Notes: generated from the letters alone by a model not told the origin. Shown: positions 32,601 to 42,833, numbered from the stretch's first letter. The stretch: 64,000 nt of DNA from Paulinella micropora (GCA_019918135.1 WBZZ01001089.1:62501-126500), one strand, 5' to 3'. Made by a program: numbers and translations.

Positions 32601-33513
32601 GTGCCCTTTTGAGATCTCGCAGATGTCTCTTTTGGACCAGTTTTTGTTGTCGGTTTTGCGTGAGTTCTGTTTGGAGCCGGATTACGTGGCGGTTTTTTCG
32701 CTCATGAATTTGTTCTTCTGTTTTTGTTTGAGGTACCCGTTGTGATATGAAGTCGTAGAGATATCTTTCAAATTTCGCTACTGCTTCGTCACACGACAGG
32801 CGTTTGATGAGAGAGGAGGGGAGGATGAGAGGGAGTGCTGATTGGAGTTCTTCTTCAATGCCTTTCCATTCGCTTGGTGTTGATGGCAATACCAGGCGTT
32901 TTCTTCTTTCGGTTGGTTCTTTCGGGGCACTTCTTGTCCGATGGACGAAATGAGAGTATGTCTCGGCGTCAACACAGTGGGTGGAATCCAGATTTATAAT
33001 GCCGGGTTGCGACTTGTAGTCCGGATGGACGTGCGCTTTTGGACTCTTCTTTTCGAGGAGGCCCGAAAGATCTTCGTAAGGGTGAACATGAGCAAAATCT
33101 TCTCCAGGGGGTTCAGGCGGTGCAGAGCACGCACTGGGAGGGTGACGGCGGCCACTCCGGAGGGAATAGCGGTGCGTCGGTAGGTTTTCGCATGTAGTTT
33201 TTGTAACTTACAGCTTAACTTAGGGGAAGCAAGCCTCTTTGTTTAAGCCAGGGCGGTCAGCCCAAGAAGAAAAAGGAGAAAGGTTTGGTTGCCGCGCTTT
33301 ATCGCCGCAACGGGGTCACATATGGATGAGATGTCGCAAATGAATGTAGTCCTTGCAAAGGAACGCAGTTTCACATCAAACAGTAATTTATGTAGTTTTT
33401 GTAACTTGCAGCTTAACTTAGGGGAAGCAAGCCTCTTTGTTTAAGCCAGGGTGGTCAGCCCAAGAAGAAAAGGGAGAAAGGTTTGGTTGCCGCGCTTTAT
33501 TGCCGCAACGGGG
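29670..33513 (-). mobile_element. RLE-class non-LTR retrotransposon, copy 2
   Basis: Begins (3' end) at 29670 and extends at its 5' side to about 33513, where a 125-bp leader segment (33192-33318) is repeated (33389-33513). It is followed by a SINE-like fragment at 33530-33610. Carries an intact long ORF. Confidence 0.85.
29809..32889 (-). CDS. Reverse transcriptase with restriction-like endonuclease, 1026 aa
   Basis: Intact ORF. The N-terminal 170 residues are basic and helical without an obvious zinc finger. The reverse transcriptase core follows (about residues 210-480), with NYRPIAL, AWIDLQNAFGSV, the loop GVFQGCCISPLLFN and the catalytic AYADDL. After a thumb region comes a Cys/His knuckle (CALCSGQAHLCHILSGC) and then a restriction-like nuclease: RPDIVVW, then IELTCPVEEN, with a Lys downstream. 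This order, with the nuclease at the C-terminus, defines the R2/R4/NeSL/CRE type of LINE, which primes reverse transcription from a nicked target. Domain order is clear; the exact clade is not. Confidence 0.9.
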   Translation of the reverse strand: MPSTPSEWKGIEEELQSALPLILPSSLIKRLSCDEAVAKFERYLYDFISQRVPQTKTEEQIHERKNRHVIRLQTELTQNRQQKLVQKRHLRDLKRARSIPAAVAKSLQKTWRVLLKTGNRLRRRLKEATLSSAQRQAIHASELTLISLPKICFIPPQPKPLPPYPKKTVIPTFPTCTKTANREQTYVPLPEMVRPTVPFDLKPPSFSETKRSVLAKRNGAAPGRDGISYLVYKRLPTALFFLHKLIVKCWTTDVANSWAYAAISLLHKDGDPLQASNYRPIALTNCSGKVFFSLWSKRLESFLLDNKYFDRAKQKGFLRNVAGCPEHIAATKATIKNAKDHYRQLVIAWIDLQNAFGSVWWYHVPPMLARIIFLYYELLVATIEGKEWSSEPFVFAVGVFQGCCISPLLFNIVFNLLLDLLSSLTKNNGYHFKHKTSTDEVIVHEAAYADDLKLHSRSTKHCQSSINMIDKFLSWTRTMAAKPPKCKSLAFKYWTKADDHKGLKRLMPISFPPFDPALTITGKPINFIADKPFKDLGWIVYHDLNENEQRAEIQKKFILSMQAIDTISCSINGFMKLWLYQQYAVQSLAWPFLIYDLCLSFAKTLEKIATRFLKKWVNIYKRALISCLYRPRSRFGLQLQSIVSFYQRLQINRAHMLKYCPDKHLSSIYAMNLTKHETFRTIWKPEPVLEKLEAQVDFEFKHRGQSDHLGLGHGRYPKEHSITDRKDRILELAAETILEATTVHDMDKAMQGCFLRFEDACPFDLSWTRLIGTRNPRLISWVINASTNSVITPDLRRLWGIIPNNKCALCSGQAHLCHILSGCHVALKQGRYTWRHDSVLGTIEAPLQKHIESHNKRPRIDENESKSMFVKEGEQKSKGQSFHRPCLLDTANDWQLQIQYTGSEQAFPVHICVTDLRPDIVVWSLSTKICILIELTCPVEENILDARAYKTNRFNVLKFQIEDNGWTCHLRPIECGARGMVSFSVHMFPRLGFFTSPIQIPFLQAIVLRSSLLFCDLSLLCSQKLD

Positions 33514-33529
33514 ATCTATCTATCTAATT

Positions 33530-33615
33530 CTTCGTACTCCCCTCACGGGTGAGACGATGGAGGCGCATGTGCAGATTTGCATCAGCCATCGACAGAGAAG
33601 CACTATTATTATTAT
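33530..33615 (+). repeat. SINE 3' fragment
   Basis: Matches the 3' body of the SINE at 34712-35040 (TTCTTCGTACTCCCCTCACG through AGAAGCACTATTATT), lacking the tRNA-like head. Ends in a short (ATT)n tail. Confidence 0.7.
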
Positions 33616-33624
33616 TACTATTCA

Positions 33625-34490
33625 GCCCAATGGCCTCAAGGCGTTAAACTGTGACGCCAACTCATGAACCTTTGGTGGTAGATGCTGGGGAGGAGGGTCG
33701 TTGCGCGCGTAAAAGATCTTAAACTCCGCATATGCTGGTTGATAGCCCAGGACCCAGCAGACACCAGATTGTTATGGGTGGGGTTTCGAGGCAGCTCTAG
33801 CAACCGCGCTTGGTGTATGCACTTGCACATTCGGTGACGTCTTGCAAGAGGTTGCTGGGACTGCGGAATAACCTCGGCTTAGTGCAGTCCTGCCCTCAGG
33901 AGCTCCATCGGTGGCCCCGATCATCAGGCGAGAGACTGACACGGGGGGGTGGAGGACCTCGAACAAGGGTATTGGAGGCTTATGTCCGTTAAGGATATGC
34001 CATTAGCTGCATCAATCTGCCTTGGAGTGTTGACTGTGACATATTTGAGGGAAATCCCGATGAAAAAACCTAGTCACACTTGCTAAACAGAGTTCCAGCC
34101 CAATGGCCTCAAGGCGTTAAACTGTGACGCCAACTCATAACCCTGTGGTGGTAGATGCTGGGGAGGAGGGTCGTTGCGCGCGTAAAAGATCTTAAACTCC
34201 GCATATGCTGGTTGATAGCCCAGGACCCAGCAGACACCAGATTGTTATGGGTGGGGTTTCGAGGCAGCTCTAGCAACCGCGCTTGGTGTATGCACTTGCA
34301 CATTCGGTGACGTCTTGCAAGAGGTTGCTGGGACTGCGGAATAACCTCGGCTTAGTGCAGTCTTGCCCTCAGGAGCTCCATCGGTGGCCCCGATCATCAG
34401 GCGAGAGACTGACACGGGGGGGTGGAGGACCTCGAACAAGGGTATTGGAGGCTTATGTCCGTTGAGGATATGCCATTAGCTGCATCAGTA
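33625..34490 (+). repeat. 473-bp tandem duplication
   Basis: CAGCCCAATGGCCTCAAGG occurs at 33625 and again at 34098, and the following sequence is almost identical over the unit. Small frames inside have conserved short proteins only because the DNA is duplicated. No RNA gene or protein is recognised. Confidence 0.85.
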
Positions 34491-34499
34491 CGCCTCAGA

Positions 34500-34502
34500 T
34501 AT

Positions 34503-34539
<37 letters not shown>

Positions 34540-34623
34540 GAGGCACATGTCCAGGATCTGGATCTGGTGCTATAGTCTGAGGAAGCCTATTATTATTATT
34601 ATTATTACTTCTACTACTGTTAC

Positions 34624-34708
<85 letters not shown>

Positions 34709-34711
34709 TTG
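34500..34711. repeat. (ATT)n tracts
   Basis: (ATT)n at 34506-34535, 34589-34610 and a long tract about 34621-34708. The last one borders the tRNA-like head of the SINE. Confidence 0.95.
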
Positions 34712-34976
34712 GACACCGTGATAGCCCAGTGGTCAAGTTCTACCATCTGGGCCCTGTCGCCAGTTCGATTCCCGTCGGTGCCACTAGTATTTTCATTGAA
34801 CATACCGGTCCGTCTGGACCAGTATTTTCATTGAACATACCGGTCCGTCTGGAAGTGTTGGAACTGCCCTTGCGGGGGTGTCATTACAGCCTATCGTCAA
34901 TTCTTCGTACTCCCCTCACGGGTGAGACGATGGAGGCGCATGTGCAGAAATGCATCAGCCATTGACAGAGAAGCAC

Positions 34977-35040
<64 letters not shown>
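34712..35040 (+). mobile_element. tRNA-derived SINE with (ATT)n tail
   Basis: The head (34712-34783) looks like a degenerate tRNA: a 7-bp acceptor stem with one mismatch (GACACCG with CGGTGCC), a box A-like TAGCCCAGTGG at 34722 and a box B-like AGTTCGATTCC at 34762. The body holds a 34-bp tandem duplication ending ACCGGTCCGTCTGG and then the segment shared with 33530-33615, and ends in (ATT)n. Internal pol III promoter plus a simple-repeat tail is the classic SINE design. Confidence 0.75.
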
Positions 35041-35760
35041 TAATATTACAACACTACTTTAATAATATTAATATTATAAGGGTCACCGTCTTAGTTAAAT
35101 CAATGGCCTTCGGGCTAACGATTTAGCTCGATTTGTATGGATGACCAGAGGTCACTTGTAAATGTAACTTCATTAAATCAAAGGCAAAGACTACTTAGGG
35201 TGCCAATATAAACCGTGGTTTTTCTTCGACTTAAGTTTTGATTAATAGCAATAAAGGTAACGGCTAAATTCGCTTTCCTATGGATTTAAAAAAAAAAGCA
35301 GATTTAAGCCTTTATCTCTCTTACTATTCATCGGCCACTTTAAACCACCTCGACTTTTAGTTTTGATTAATAGCAATAAAGATAACTGCTAAATTTGCTT
35401 TCCTATTTATTATAAAAAAAACAGATTTAAGCTCATTTCCGCTGTTCACTCATAATGTAATCCTGTCCAAAAAGTCAGGCGTCGCTCGTGCAACTTTTTA
35501 CACCTTTCGCTCCCTTATCCTCACCTTTCCCGTATGCGGTGGGGTGCCCGAATAAGTAAAATGGAATTCTCGTGAAAGTGTCATAAAAATATTATACCCT
35601 AGTCTCTAGTGGTAAAAATAAAAACTCTTTAGGACTGGCGATCCCCTTGTGTTTTTGGCAGCGTCCCGAGCCAAAAAAAAGACAAGCAATGCAGGGGTGA
35701 TGGGGAGAGGGTGGAGGAAAAAGGCGCATCCGTCGCGTTTGTTTTTTTGGGCTTGTGTCA
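35041..35760. other. AT-rich non-coding region with 125-bp tandem repeat
   Basis: 35228-35310 and 35354-35435 are diverged copies of a segment containing TTTTGATTAATAGCAATAAAG. The remainder is AT-rich with no gene seen, until GC content rises near 35690. It marks the right edge of the host repeat block. Confidence 0.7.
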
Positions 35761-35761
35761 G

Positions 35762-35936
35762 GCCTCGAACTACCTGGAAATCGAACCTCTGCTGTTGCTC
35801 GCGTGTACAAAGATCGCGAGCATGCTCAAGGGCAAGACGCCCGCGCAGATCCGAGAGACCTTACATCGTAGACGACTTCACTCCTGACGAGAGAAAAGAA
35901 CTGGAAAGGGAGAACGCGTGGGCCCGCCAAGGCTGA
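35762..35936 (+). pseudogene. Skp1 C-terminal exon, frameshifted
   Basis: Follows an intron-like acceptor (GCTTGTGTCAG at 35751-35761). The frame starting at 35762 reads ASNYLEIEPLLLLACTKIA and continues into the KGKTPAQIRET motif; a one-base insertion at about 35863 then moves to the frame reading DDFTPDERKELERENAWA. This is the conserved C-terminal helical region of Skp1, the SCF ubiquitin-ligase adaptor that binds F-box proteins. The N-terminal BTB/POZ half is not found upstream, where host repeats begin, so the gene is truncated. It could be viral, or a captured host exon; its GC content and the F-box genes nearby favour viral. Confidence 0.8.
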
Positions 35937-36143
35937 TGCCGTCCCCGCGCCCATTCCCGAGCACTGTCCCCTTCGTTCCGGAAGTGAATGAAAAATCGGG
36001 GGGGGGGGGGGGCTCGGGAAATGGGCGGGGCAAAGTGAGGGGGGAGGTGCAGAACCAGTTGCTATCTCTCTCTCTCTCTTTCTTAAGCATTAAAAGCCTA
36101 ATAACAAAGTCAGTAGTTCTTGTGTGTTTTCCAGGCTTTGTCC

Positions 36144-37165
36144 ATGAGAACGTGGTCTAAGGTCGTAACAAAAGACTGCCAGCCAAGCACTGAATCAACC
36201 GGCTTTGAGGCGCTGCTAACCAAAATAACTACACGATTTAACCAGGCAAAGTGCCCCGCTGAGGTCCACGTGACGCGACAGCACCTGCTCTTAGTCGACA
36301 AAAAAGACAACAGGGCCTTTGGACTCCGTTTTTACAGCGTGGCAGCAGATGCTAGCTTGGATGGCGTGCTGGAGCGGCAGGCGCGAGAGGCCCAAGAACT
36401 GTCACAAACGGCGCCCGTGCCATGCACTTACAATTTCGCTTGGCTGTTGGGACGCGGCGGGATGGAACTGAGCGCGGGGACCCAGGAGCTCCTACGGACT
36501 CTGCAAAACATAATCGAGCGGTCCGAGTACAAAGCGGCGAACGACGTCCCGAAGACGGTTTGTGACAAGGCTAAGGCGGCGGTCCTCGCGGTCATCGCGT
36601 CCGCTCTGCAGAAGGTTACCGCGTGGAGCCCCTCGCACCTGCTCCTGTTGCAGGAAACGGAGCACTACGGATCGACGACCTCTTGTCTTGGCTTAAGGCT
36701 GAAATTGATCAGACGCAGTTGGTCCAGAAGCTGTACACCCAGGTAGCAAGCATCCCGACACTGCTAGCAAGGTCTGGCACAGAGGAGTACTACGTGTGGT
36801 CCTGCATATCGCCCTACGCGATCTTTGTCCGGTCGTGCGCTCATTCCCCGAGCGAGATGCGTTTTTTGATGTTGGGCCTGGAACGCGAGGTCCTGCAGCT
36901 CAACAACAAAGGGCAGGGCGCCGCCACGAACCCTAACTTTTACGCTATTAGTAACAGCGACGTCCTGCTACCGACTGATAAGCAAATGGTTTCGGTGCAA
37001 ATGCTCAACTTGTTAGGAGATGTCTACATGAAGAATGCCGATTACGACAAGGGACTCTTTACCTGGACGGACTTGCTCCAGAAAGGTGTGACGGGGCCTG
37101 TCACCCCTCACTGGGTCTACCGGGATGGCGAGAGATTCTGTTTACACTGCGCAGAGTTGGAATAG
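36144..37165 (+). pseudogene. Unknown virus-like protein, about 340 aa, one frameshift
   Basis: Begins MRTWSKVVTKDC at the ATG at 36144, after a (CT)n tract and an intron-like TTTTCCAG. The first frame is readable to about 36655, then the frame ending at 37165 takes over (from DDLLSWLKAEID). The product is helical with a C-terminal HCAE. No family recognised. A single base change restores one continuous reading, so this is either a recent break or an assembly error. Confidence 0.5.
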
Positions 37166-37420
37166 ACGATGTACTGATCATCCTCATTAAAAATCCCGAT
37201 TCTCTTTTTTTGGCGCCCGTGTGGGGAAGTCTTTTCCGCAGACCTTCTTGTTGTTTGGGCTTGGCTGTTGAGACGTGTGCGTGATTGGTGTGCCCAAAGG
37301 CTTGCCTTCCTGTTTCTTTCTTTTTTTTGCTGTTTCCGCCGAGCCTGGCCTTGTAATGTTTGACTTCGTAGCCCATTTGTTGCTTGTTTTTTTTTAGCTA
37401 GCCCATGACAAGCGCTCCCA

Positions 37421-37770
37421 ATGAAGAAAAAGCCCAAGCTGGGACATACGGGCCCGTTCGTGGCGCATTTGAACGCACTGCCGGAGGAACTGCTGCGACA
37501 TCTGTCCTCGTGGTCTCCGCCGTCCGTGGCCGTGCTGGGCACGACCTGTCGCAGCCTCCGCAAATGTCTTCTCCCGTTGGCCACCGAAGCGCAGGAAGAG
37601 CAACTCGATTGTGTGCGCAAGTCGGTGGCCGACGCGATCGAAACGATGGCTCTCAAGGGAGGTTACACTAAATTCGGCCTCAGCGGCACTACTCCGTCCC
37701 AGAAATACGAAGGCTGGGGCGATTTCGGTCTGCATGGCTGCCTGAACCTCCATGCCGGCAAACGCTACGG

Positions 37771-37772
<2 letters not shown>
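37421..37772 (+). CDS. F-box protein 1, N-terminal part
   Basis: From the ATG at 37421, a short basic lead is followed by an F-box (LNALPEELLRHLSSW through about residue 50), the Skp1-binding domain of SCF substrate adaptors. The reading runs to about KRYGY and then hits a (TA)n tract. It probably continues at 38393. No GT donor is visible at the break, so the microsatellite block either replaced an intron or inserted into the gene. Confidence 0.65.
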
Positions 37773-37823
<51 letters not shown>

Positions 37824-37957
37824 ACTCACTCACCTCACACACTCACCTCACTCACTCACTCACTCACACACACACACACCACACACACACACACCACACA
37901 CACATACACAGAGAGAGACACACACACACACACATTTCTGCCTCTATCTGTATGTGG

Positions 37958-37988
<31 letters not shown>

Positions 37989-38053
37989 TTTTCGACCCAG
38001 CACGCTATCAAGCTCTTGAAACAGCTTCGTTTGAACCTCCTGTAACAGAAAAC

Positions 38054-38099
<46 letters not shown>

Positions 38100-38180
38100 C
38101 TAGCTAGCTAGCTAGCTAGCTGGATAGATAGATAGATAGATGGATAGATAGATAGGTAGATAGGTAGGTAGGTAGGTAGG

Positions 38181-38211
<31 letters not shown>

Positions 38212-38279
38212 CCGTGTTCTGTGCCAGAAGATATACAAAACGGCTCAATGTAATGGAGGTGGTATCAACAGCTGCGCCT

Positions 38280-38318
<39 letters not shown>

Positions 38319-38331
38319 GAGATAGACAGAG

Positions 38332-38376
<45 letters not shown>

Positions 38377-38392
38377 TGTCGCCAAAACACAG
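37773..38392. repeat. Microsatellite block inside F-box gene
   Basis: In order: (TA)n 37773-37820, (CTCA)n/(CA)n to about 37935, (ATGT)n 37967-37990, (GATA)n and (GTAG)n 38055-38210, (GA)n 38281-38330 and (GATA)n 38333-38376. Short unique pieces remain at 37991-38050 and 38211-38275, and both have open frames, so they may be remnants of coding sequence. An AG acceptor at 38391-38392 precedes the resumed frame. Confidence 0.85.
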
Positions 38393-40712
38393 GACCAGGC
38401 ACTGCCTACTAAGCTTGACCTCAGGGTCGGCGCCGACAATGTGGCCAGGATCAACAACTGGCTGGGGCTTTGGCGGGAAAACACCGGCGAGGCAAGACAC
38501 CAAACGGCCAGGACGCGACTGCTGAGACATTTCCAAGAAATCACGGTGGCGGGGCTAACACGCAACGAGGAGGAGCCAAAGGACGAGGGGCCCGTCGAGC
38601 TGAAAGAGCAGCTAGTCGAGCTGCCCGTCAGCTTCCTTAAGCATCAGCACAGCGCCTGGAGCCTCGTCCTGCAGAATGTGCGGCTCGTGCGCGACTGCGC
38701 CGGAGCGGTGTCGTTGTACGCGCCCTACTGCTTACGGATCTGCTGGCAGAACGTGCGGTTGGCGGACGAGGCCGGTGACGCAATCCTGAACCTCGGCGCG
38801 CCCGAGAGCCGGCTCCGGCCCTCTGTCGAGCTTGAAGATGTGCGAGTTAACAACATTTACCTCGGCCACGACGCCGCTGAGACCAAGGCCGTCTTCACTC
38901 GCGTACGGGCAGCCGGCCTTGACGCTGTTCAACTCCATGTACTGGTAGCCAAGGACAGTGACTTCCACGATGTCAGCCTGGTACTCCGGCACACTAGAGA
39001 ATACAGCCAGAAGAGGGTGTCTATCAACAACTGCCGGATTACCGAATGTTGCCTGAACGCTCTGGACAGGACGGGCACGATAGATATCAAAGGTGGCCAA
39101 ATCCCAACAATCACGCTCGCCACGGTTCTCGGCAGGACCTTCATCAGCGACTAGGGTTGACTGCGCTCCATTTGGAGCCAGCGAGGAGGACCGATCTGCT
39201 GGCACAGAGGGTCGAGCTGTCCATTGTCGGATGCACAGCGCTGCGAAGCCTGTGGGTGCCGGAATTCCGTGGACATCTGTACGTCAAGGGCTGTGAGGGT
39301 TGCGGACCCTCCGGACGGGCCGCGAAATCGACCCCCCGCCGGCGCGCCGGGGTTTAGCGGGTGACGACGCCGACCTCGACAAACGGCCGACGACGGTGTG
39401 GCACGTGACCGACTCGGCGGGTAGTTTGGCTACGATAGACGGGCCGTACCGCGGGGGGCACTCGCCCGTGTTGCTAGAGATCGGCGCGGACCGCGAAATC
39501 GACATTCCGCTCCAACGCTGCGTCCTGGATATAAGCGGCTTTCTTTGGGTGTCGGTGGGGCCCCACACGTCAAGAATCATTCGGTGGCAACCGCGACCGC
39601 TCCGGCTGAAGACGTACGCGCTCAACAACGACGCGCGACGCCCAACCCTGGCGTTGCCCAACTGCGTGCAGCAGACTGTAAACGAGGATTCCAGGCAAGA
39701 GTGGCCAATCGCGGGCAGGCACGCCCTAGAAGAGTGGTGGTCTAATAGCGCGCGGCTAAACGACTACAAGTGCGTCTGGCGGAAATTCAGAGACGCGGCG
39801 CTTTGTCTGGAACGCTTGGTAGACAATCTACCATCATCCGAAGCCAAGGTTGCCGAGTATCTCCGCGCGCAGGCTGGCGTTGACTGGCTTCGGCCCCGTG
39901 CCAAGCCTGACGTGCCGCCTAACCCAGGACTAGTGGAAGCCTACGCGCAGAGGCTTTGGCAAAGGCTGCAAGAGCTGCGCGGAATGCCGGGGCAGGTGGC
40001 CGCCTACGCAGTCAGCGTGCTGGACCGCGGGTTCCTGCCCTCAGAAGAGGAAAAAGAAGCCCGAGACGACGGCGTGAGGTTTGCTCGTGTCGTGCAATGT
40101 CTGCGGTCGGACGACAATCCGTACGCCCGGCTAAGCAGGGGCCTTGGCGAGTACTTGGGCGGCAGGACAACCCTGGGTGGCCTGCCGGGCACGATTTCTG
40201 CCGCGGTCGACGAGCTGTGCCTGGCCGCCTTTGCACCACCAAGCGACGGGCACAGCGAGCAGGTCCTGCGCCTCCTGCAGGCGGAGATCAACCGCTTTTG
40301 CGACAAACCCCACACGGTGCAGAAGCTCTTTCGCGACGGGAGAGCTCTCTTAGAACATTTGTTTAACCTAGACTTTCCGGTCCCCCCCGGGCTGCTCGGG
40401 TTTTGCGATGACAGGCCGGACACTCCCACCGCCGCTCTGCTGAACGAGGAGAAACTGGTGCGTTACCTGGTGCAGCACGTGCTATTTCAGGTACGCAGGA
40501 CAAAGGCGGCCCGGGCCGCGGCGGTCTGGCTCAACGGCTGCAAGCCACCTAATGTAGCCTGGCCGCACCCAGACAGCGACATCCCCGGCGCCGCGGTGGT
40601 GCCGTTCCTGTCTGCTTGCCAAAGAGAAGAGCTGCACCGGGCTGCTGCTGCTGCTCGCGCGCCCGCACCCGCGCCCGCCCGCGTTAGCGCCCGCACCCGC
40701 GCCTGCCGATGA
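38393..40712 (+). pseudogene. F-box protein 1, C-terminal part
   Basis: The frame opens at 38393 and is readable to 39154. Its middle has repeated short beta-strand patterns (NVRLVRDC, NVRLADEA, DVRVNNIYL, INNCRITEC) suggestive of a right-handed beta-helix. After frame changes at about 39150 and 39330 a third frame continues to 40712 with a helical region and an Ala/Pro/Arg tail. F-box plus long repeat C-termini are common among giant-virus F-box proteins. The joins are inferred. Confidence 0.45.
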
Positions 40713-40941
40713 TTTGCCGCCACGCCCCCCAGCGCCGCCGTAATCACGTGGACCCCCCAGACCAACCAAAGCGTCACGACGACGCCTGGCTTACTGAAGA
40801 AAGAAATAACGATGGAGTGCCATGAAAGAAGTTTTCTCGTCCCCTTTCTCTTTTTCTTTCCCCCCCCCCCCCCTTCACTATACCCTCCTCCTTGTTTTGT
40901 TTTCGCTGCCCTTTAAAAAAAAACGAAACTTAATTTGTTTT

Positions 40942-42480
40942 TTACGTAGTAAAGCTGCAACCGGCCCTCAGAGCGTTCCAATTGTCCGGCAACCTGACGT
41001 TGCTGCCCGCAAAGCAGACACAGCCGTCGCGGGCCCTGAGCCCCGATAAGTCCCATTTGTTGATGTCGATAGACGCGCCCGGGTTAAGGCCGAGGAAGGC
41101 GTAGGAGGCCAAGAGAACAGAGGACGTGTTCCAGCCCGCCAGCGAGCCGTTGTAGCTGCTGCCCTCGAACAGGTACGAAATGTTCAGCAGCGGGGGGCCC
41201 CCGCCCGCCGGTACCGAGAGGTTCCTCAGGTTTTGAGTACCTCTGAGCTGTGCCCCGCGCCCCGGTTCCAGGGCGAAGCCGCCGCCGAAAGAGACTGACT
41301 GCAGGGCCGCCGACATTGGGAGTGGCAGGCCGGCGGTCGAGACTGCGGCCAGGACGCAGGCAGGGCCGAGCTTAGAGACGGTCAGGTTGTAGGCGCCGCC
41401 GCTCTGGTAGGCGTGCATGCACGGCGGCCCGCGCGGGGAACAACGCGAGCCGCGGGTGTCGTCGCCCCAGTCCACCAGGAGCACAGACAGGTTGCCGCAG
41501 GCATAGGCGCTTCTAGCCATTGGCAAGTAGAAGTCGTCGGGGCCCGCGAGAAAGATTCGCAAGCGCAGGGGCTCCCCGTGGTCCGGGCGCGGCCGAGTGA
41601 TGTCGCAGGCCGGGGACAGCCGCAACATCACACGACCCTGCAGACCGCGGCAGCCGTTGATCTCGGCCACGCACGTCAGGTCCCAGGAGCTAATGTCAGG
41701 GCCCTCTGAGGGCGTGAGGCCATCGAACATGTCGCTCGCCCACCGCACTGACGACGTGTTCCAGAGCTCAAGCCCGGCCACCCTCTGGCGAACGCGGGTG
41801 AACATGCCGGTGGCGTTGACGAGCTGCCCCGTGCGGGGCGGGCACACCTGCCGCAGGTTCTCTGCGTTGGCAAACTGCAGGCTGTTCAGCGGTTCGGGGG
41901 CGATGTGCTGGCCAAAGCAGGCCCGCAGCACCCCCCGCGGGGCTTCCGGGGGGTAGTTCCGCAACGTAAAGGCAGGGGGCAACCCGCAAGAACCCTGCCA
42001 CGTGACCCCGACGTCAAAGACGCCGCCCTGTGCGTACCGGTGCGTGCACATCGATGCGTGCAGCTCACATATACTTGTCTGGCCGTCCCCCCAGCTGACC
42101 CGTACCACGCTTTCGTTGTGCGGTGTGCAGTTCCCGAGTAACCTCCTCCGCGGCAACGGTCCGACGGGCTCTAGCGGCAGAGAAAGCGATGCGTTGTCGG
42201 AAACGTTCCATTGCAAGTTTAGGTCCGGCACAGGCGGTGTCGTGACAGCCGGCGGTGTCGTGACAGCCGTTGTCGTGACAGCCGGCGGTGTCGTGACAGC
42301 CGGTGTCGTGACAGCCGGCGGCGGCGGGGCCAAGAACAAACGCCTAGGTGTGCACAGCCGTTGGCTACGGAGCCGCGCGCGCAGACCGCACAGGGAGGCC
42401 GAAGTGGAGGGCAACAGGACGAGAGCACACACAGCTCCAAACAGAGCGGTGGCAGCTAGTCTGCCGACCCTCATTTTCAA
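40942..42480 (-). CDS. Secreted BspA/DUF285 and PKD-domain surface protein
   Basis: Intact 512-aa frame. It starts with a signal peptide (hydrophobic core about residues 10-28), then a Pro/Thr/Val stalk of PPAVTT repeats (residues about 53-83). Two PKD-like modules carry the WGDG signature (VSWGDGQTS about 150; LLVDWGDDT about 345). Between and after them are DUF285/BspA-type repeats, with the hallmark of Trp and Asp around W-N/D-T-S-x-V (ELWNTSSVRWASDMFDG, then AGWNTSSVLLASYAFLG, then INKWDLSGL). Such proteins act as adhesins or cell-surface ligands. Many NxS/T sites are present. No membrane anchor is seen at the C-terminus. Confidence 0.7.
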   Translation of the reverse strand: MKMRVGRLAATALFGAVCALVLLPSTSASLCGLRARLRSQRLCTPRRLFLAPPPPAVTTPAVTTPPAVTTTAVTTPPAVTTPPVPDLNLQWNVSDNASLSLPLEPVGPLPRRRLLGNCTPHNESVVRVSWGDGQTSICELHASMCTHRYAQGGVFDVGVTWQGSCGLPPAFTLRNYPPEAPRGVLRACFGQHIAPEPLNSLQFANAENLRQVCPPRTGQLVNATGMFTRVRQRVAGLELWNTSSVRWASDMFDGLTPSEGPDISSWDLTCVAEINGCRGLQGRVMLRLSPACDITRPRPDHGEPLRLRIFLAGPDDFYLPMARSAYACGNLSVLLVDWGDDTRGSRCSPRGPPCMHAYQSGGAYNLTVSKLGPACVLAAVSTAGLPLPMSAALQSVSFGGGFALEPGRGAQLRGTQNLRNLSVPAGGGPPLLNISYLFEGSSYNGSLAGWNTSSVLLASYAFLGLNPGASIDINKWDLSGLRARDGCVCFAGSNVRLPDNWNALRAGCSFTT

Positions 42481-42833
42481 ACAAAAAAGACTGTACAGTC
42501 CCCTCCCCCTCCCTTTTTTTTAATTCTCTTTCTTTTTAGAACTTTAACATTGTCAACAACAAAAAACTAACAAAACTTCTGGAGCAAACGCCCTCCCAAC
42601 AAGTGTCATCAAGGAAAAGCCCCCCCGCCCTCCCCCGGACCCGAACAGCGCACAGGAGAAAGTCTTCCTTGCCCTAAAAAAAAGCCCCCCCCGGGGAGGC
42701 ATACAAGAATCTCCTTTCTTTGCAGGGGGATTTTACAAAGCCCGGTCCCCCTGCCAAAAAAAAACCTGTCGTTTCCCGGCGCCTCACCCCCCTTCGGCCC
42801 CGCATCCCCCACACACACACTCCAAATTCCTGC
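42481..42833. other. Intergenic, C-runs and A-runs
   Basis: No gene seen. Contains CCCCCC/AAAAAA patches between 42620 and 42800. Confidence 0.6.

Noticed and set aside
33640..34465. Duplicated 60-64 aa frames in the 473-bp repeat
   Set aside because: Their conservation is fully explained by the recent DNA duplication.
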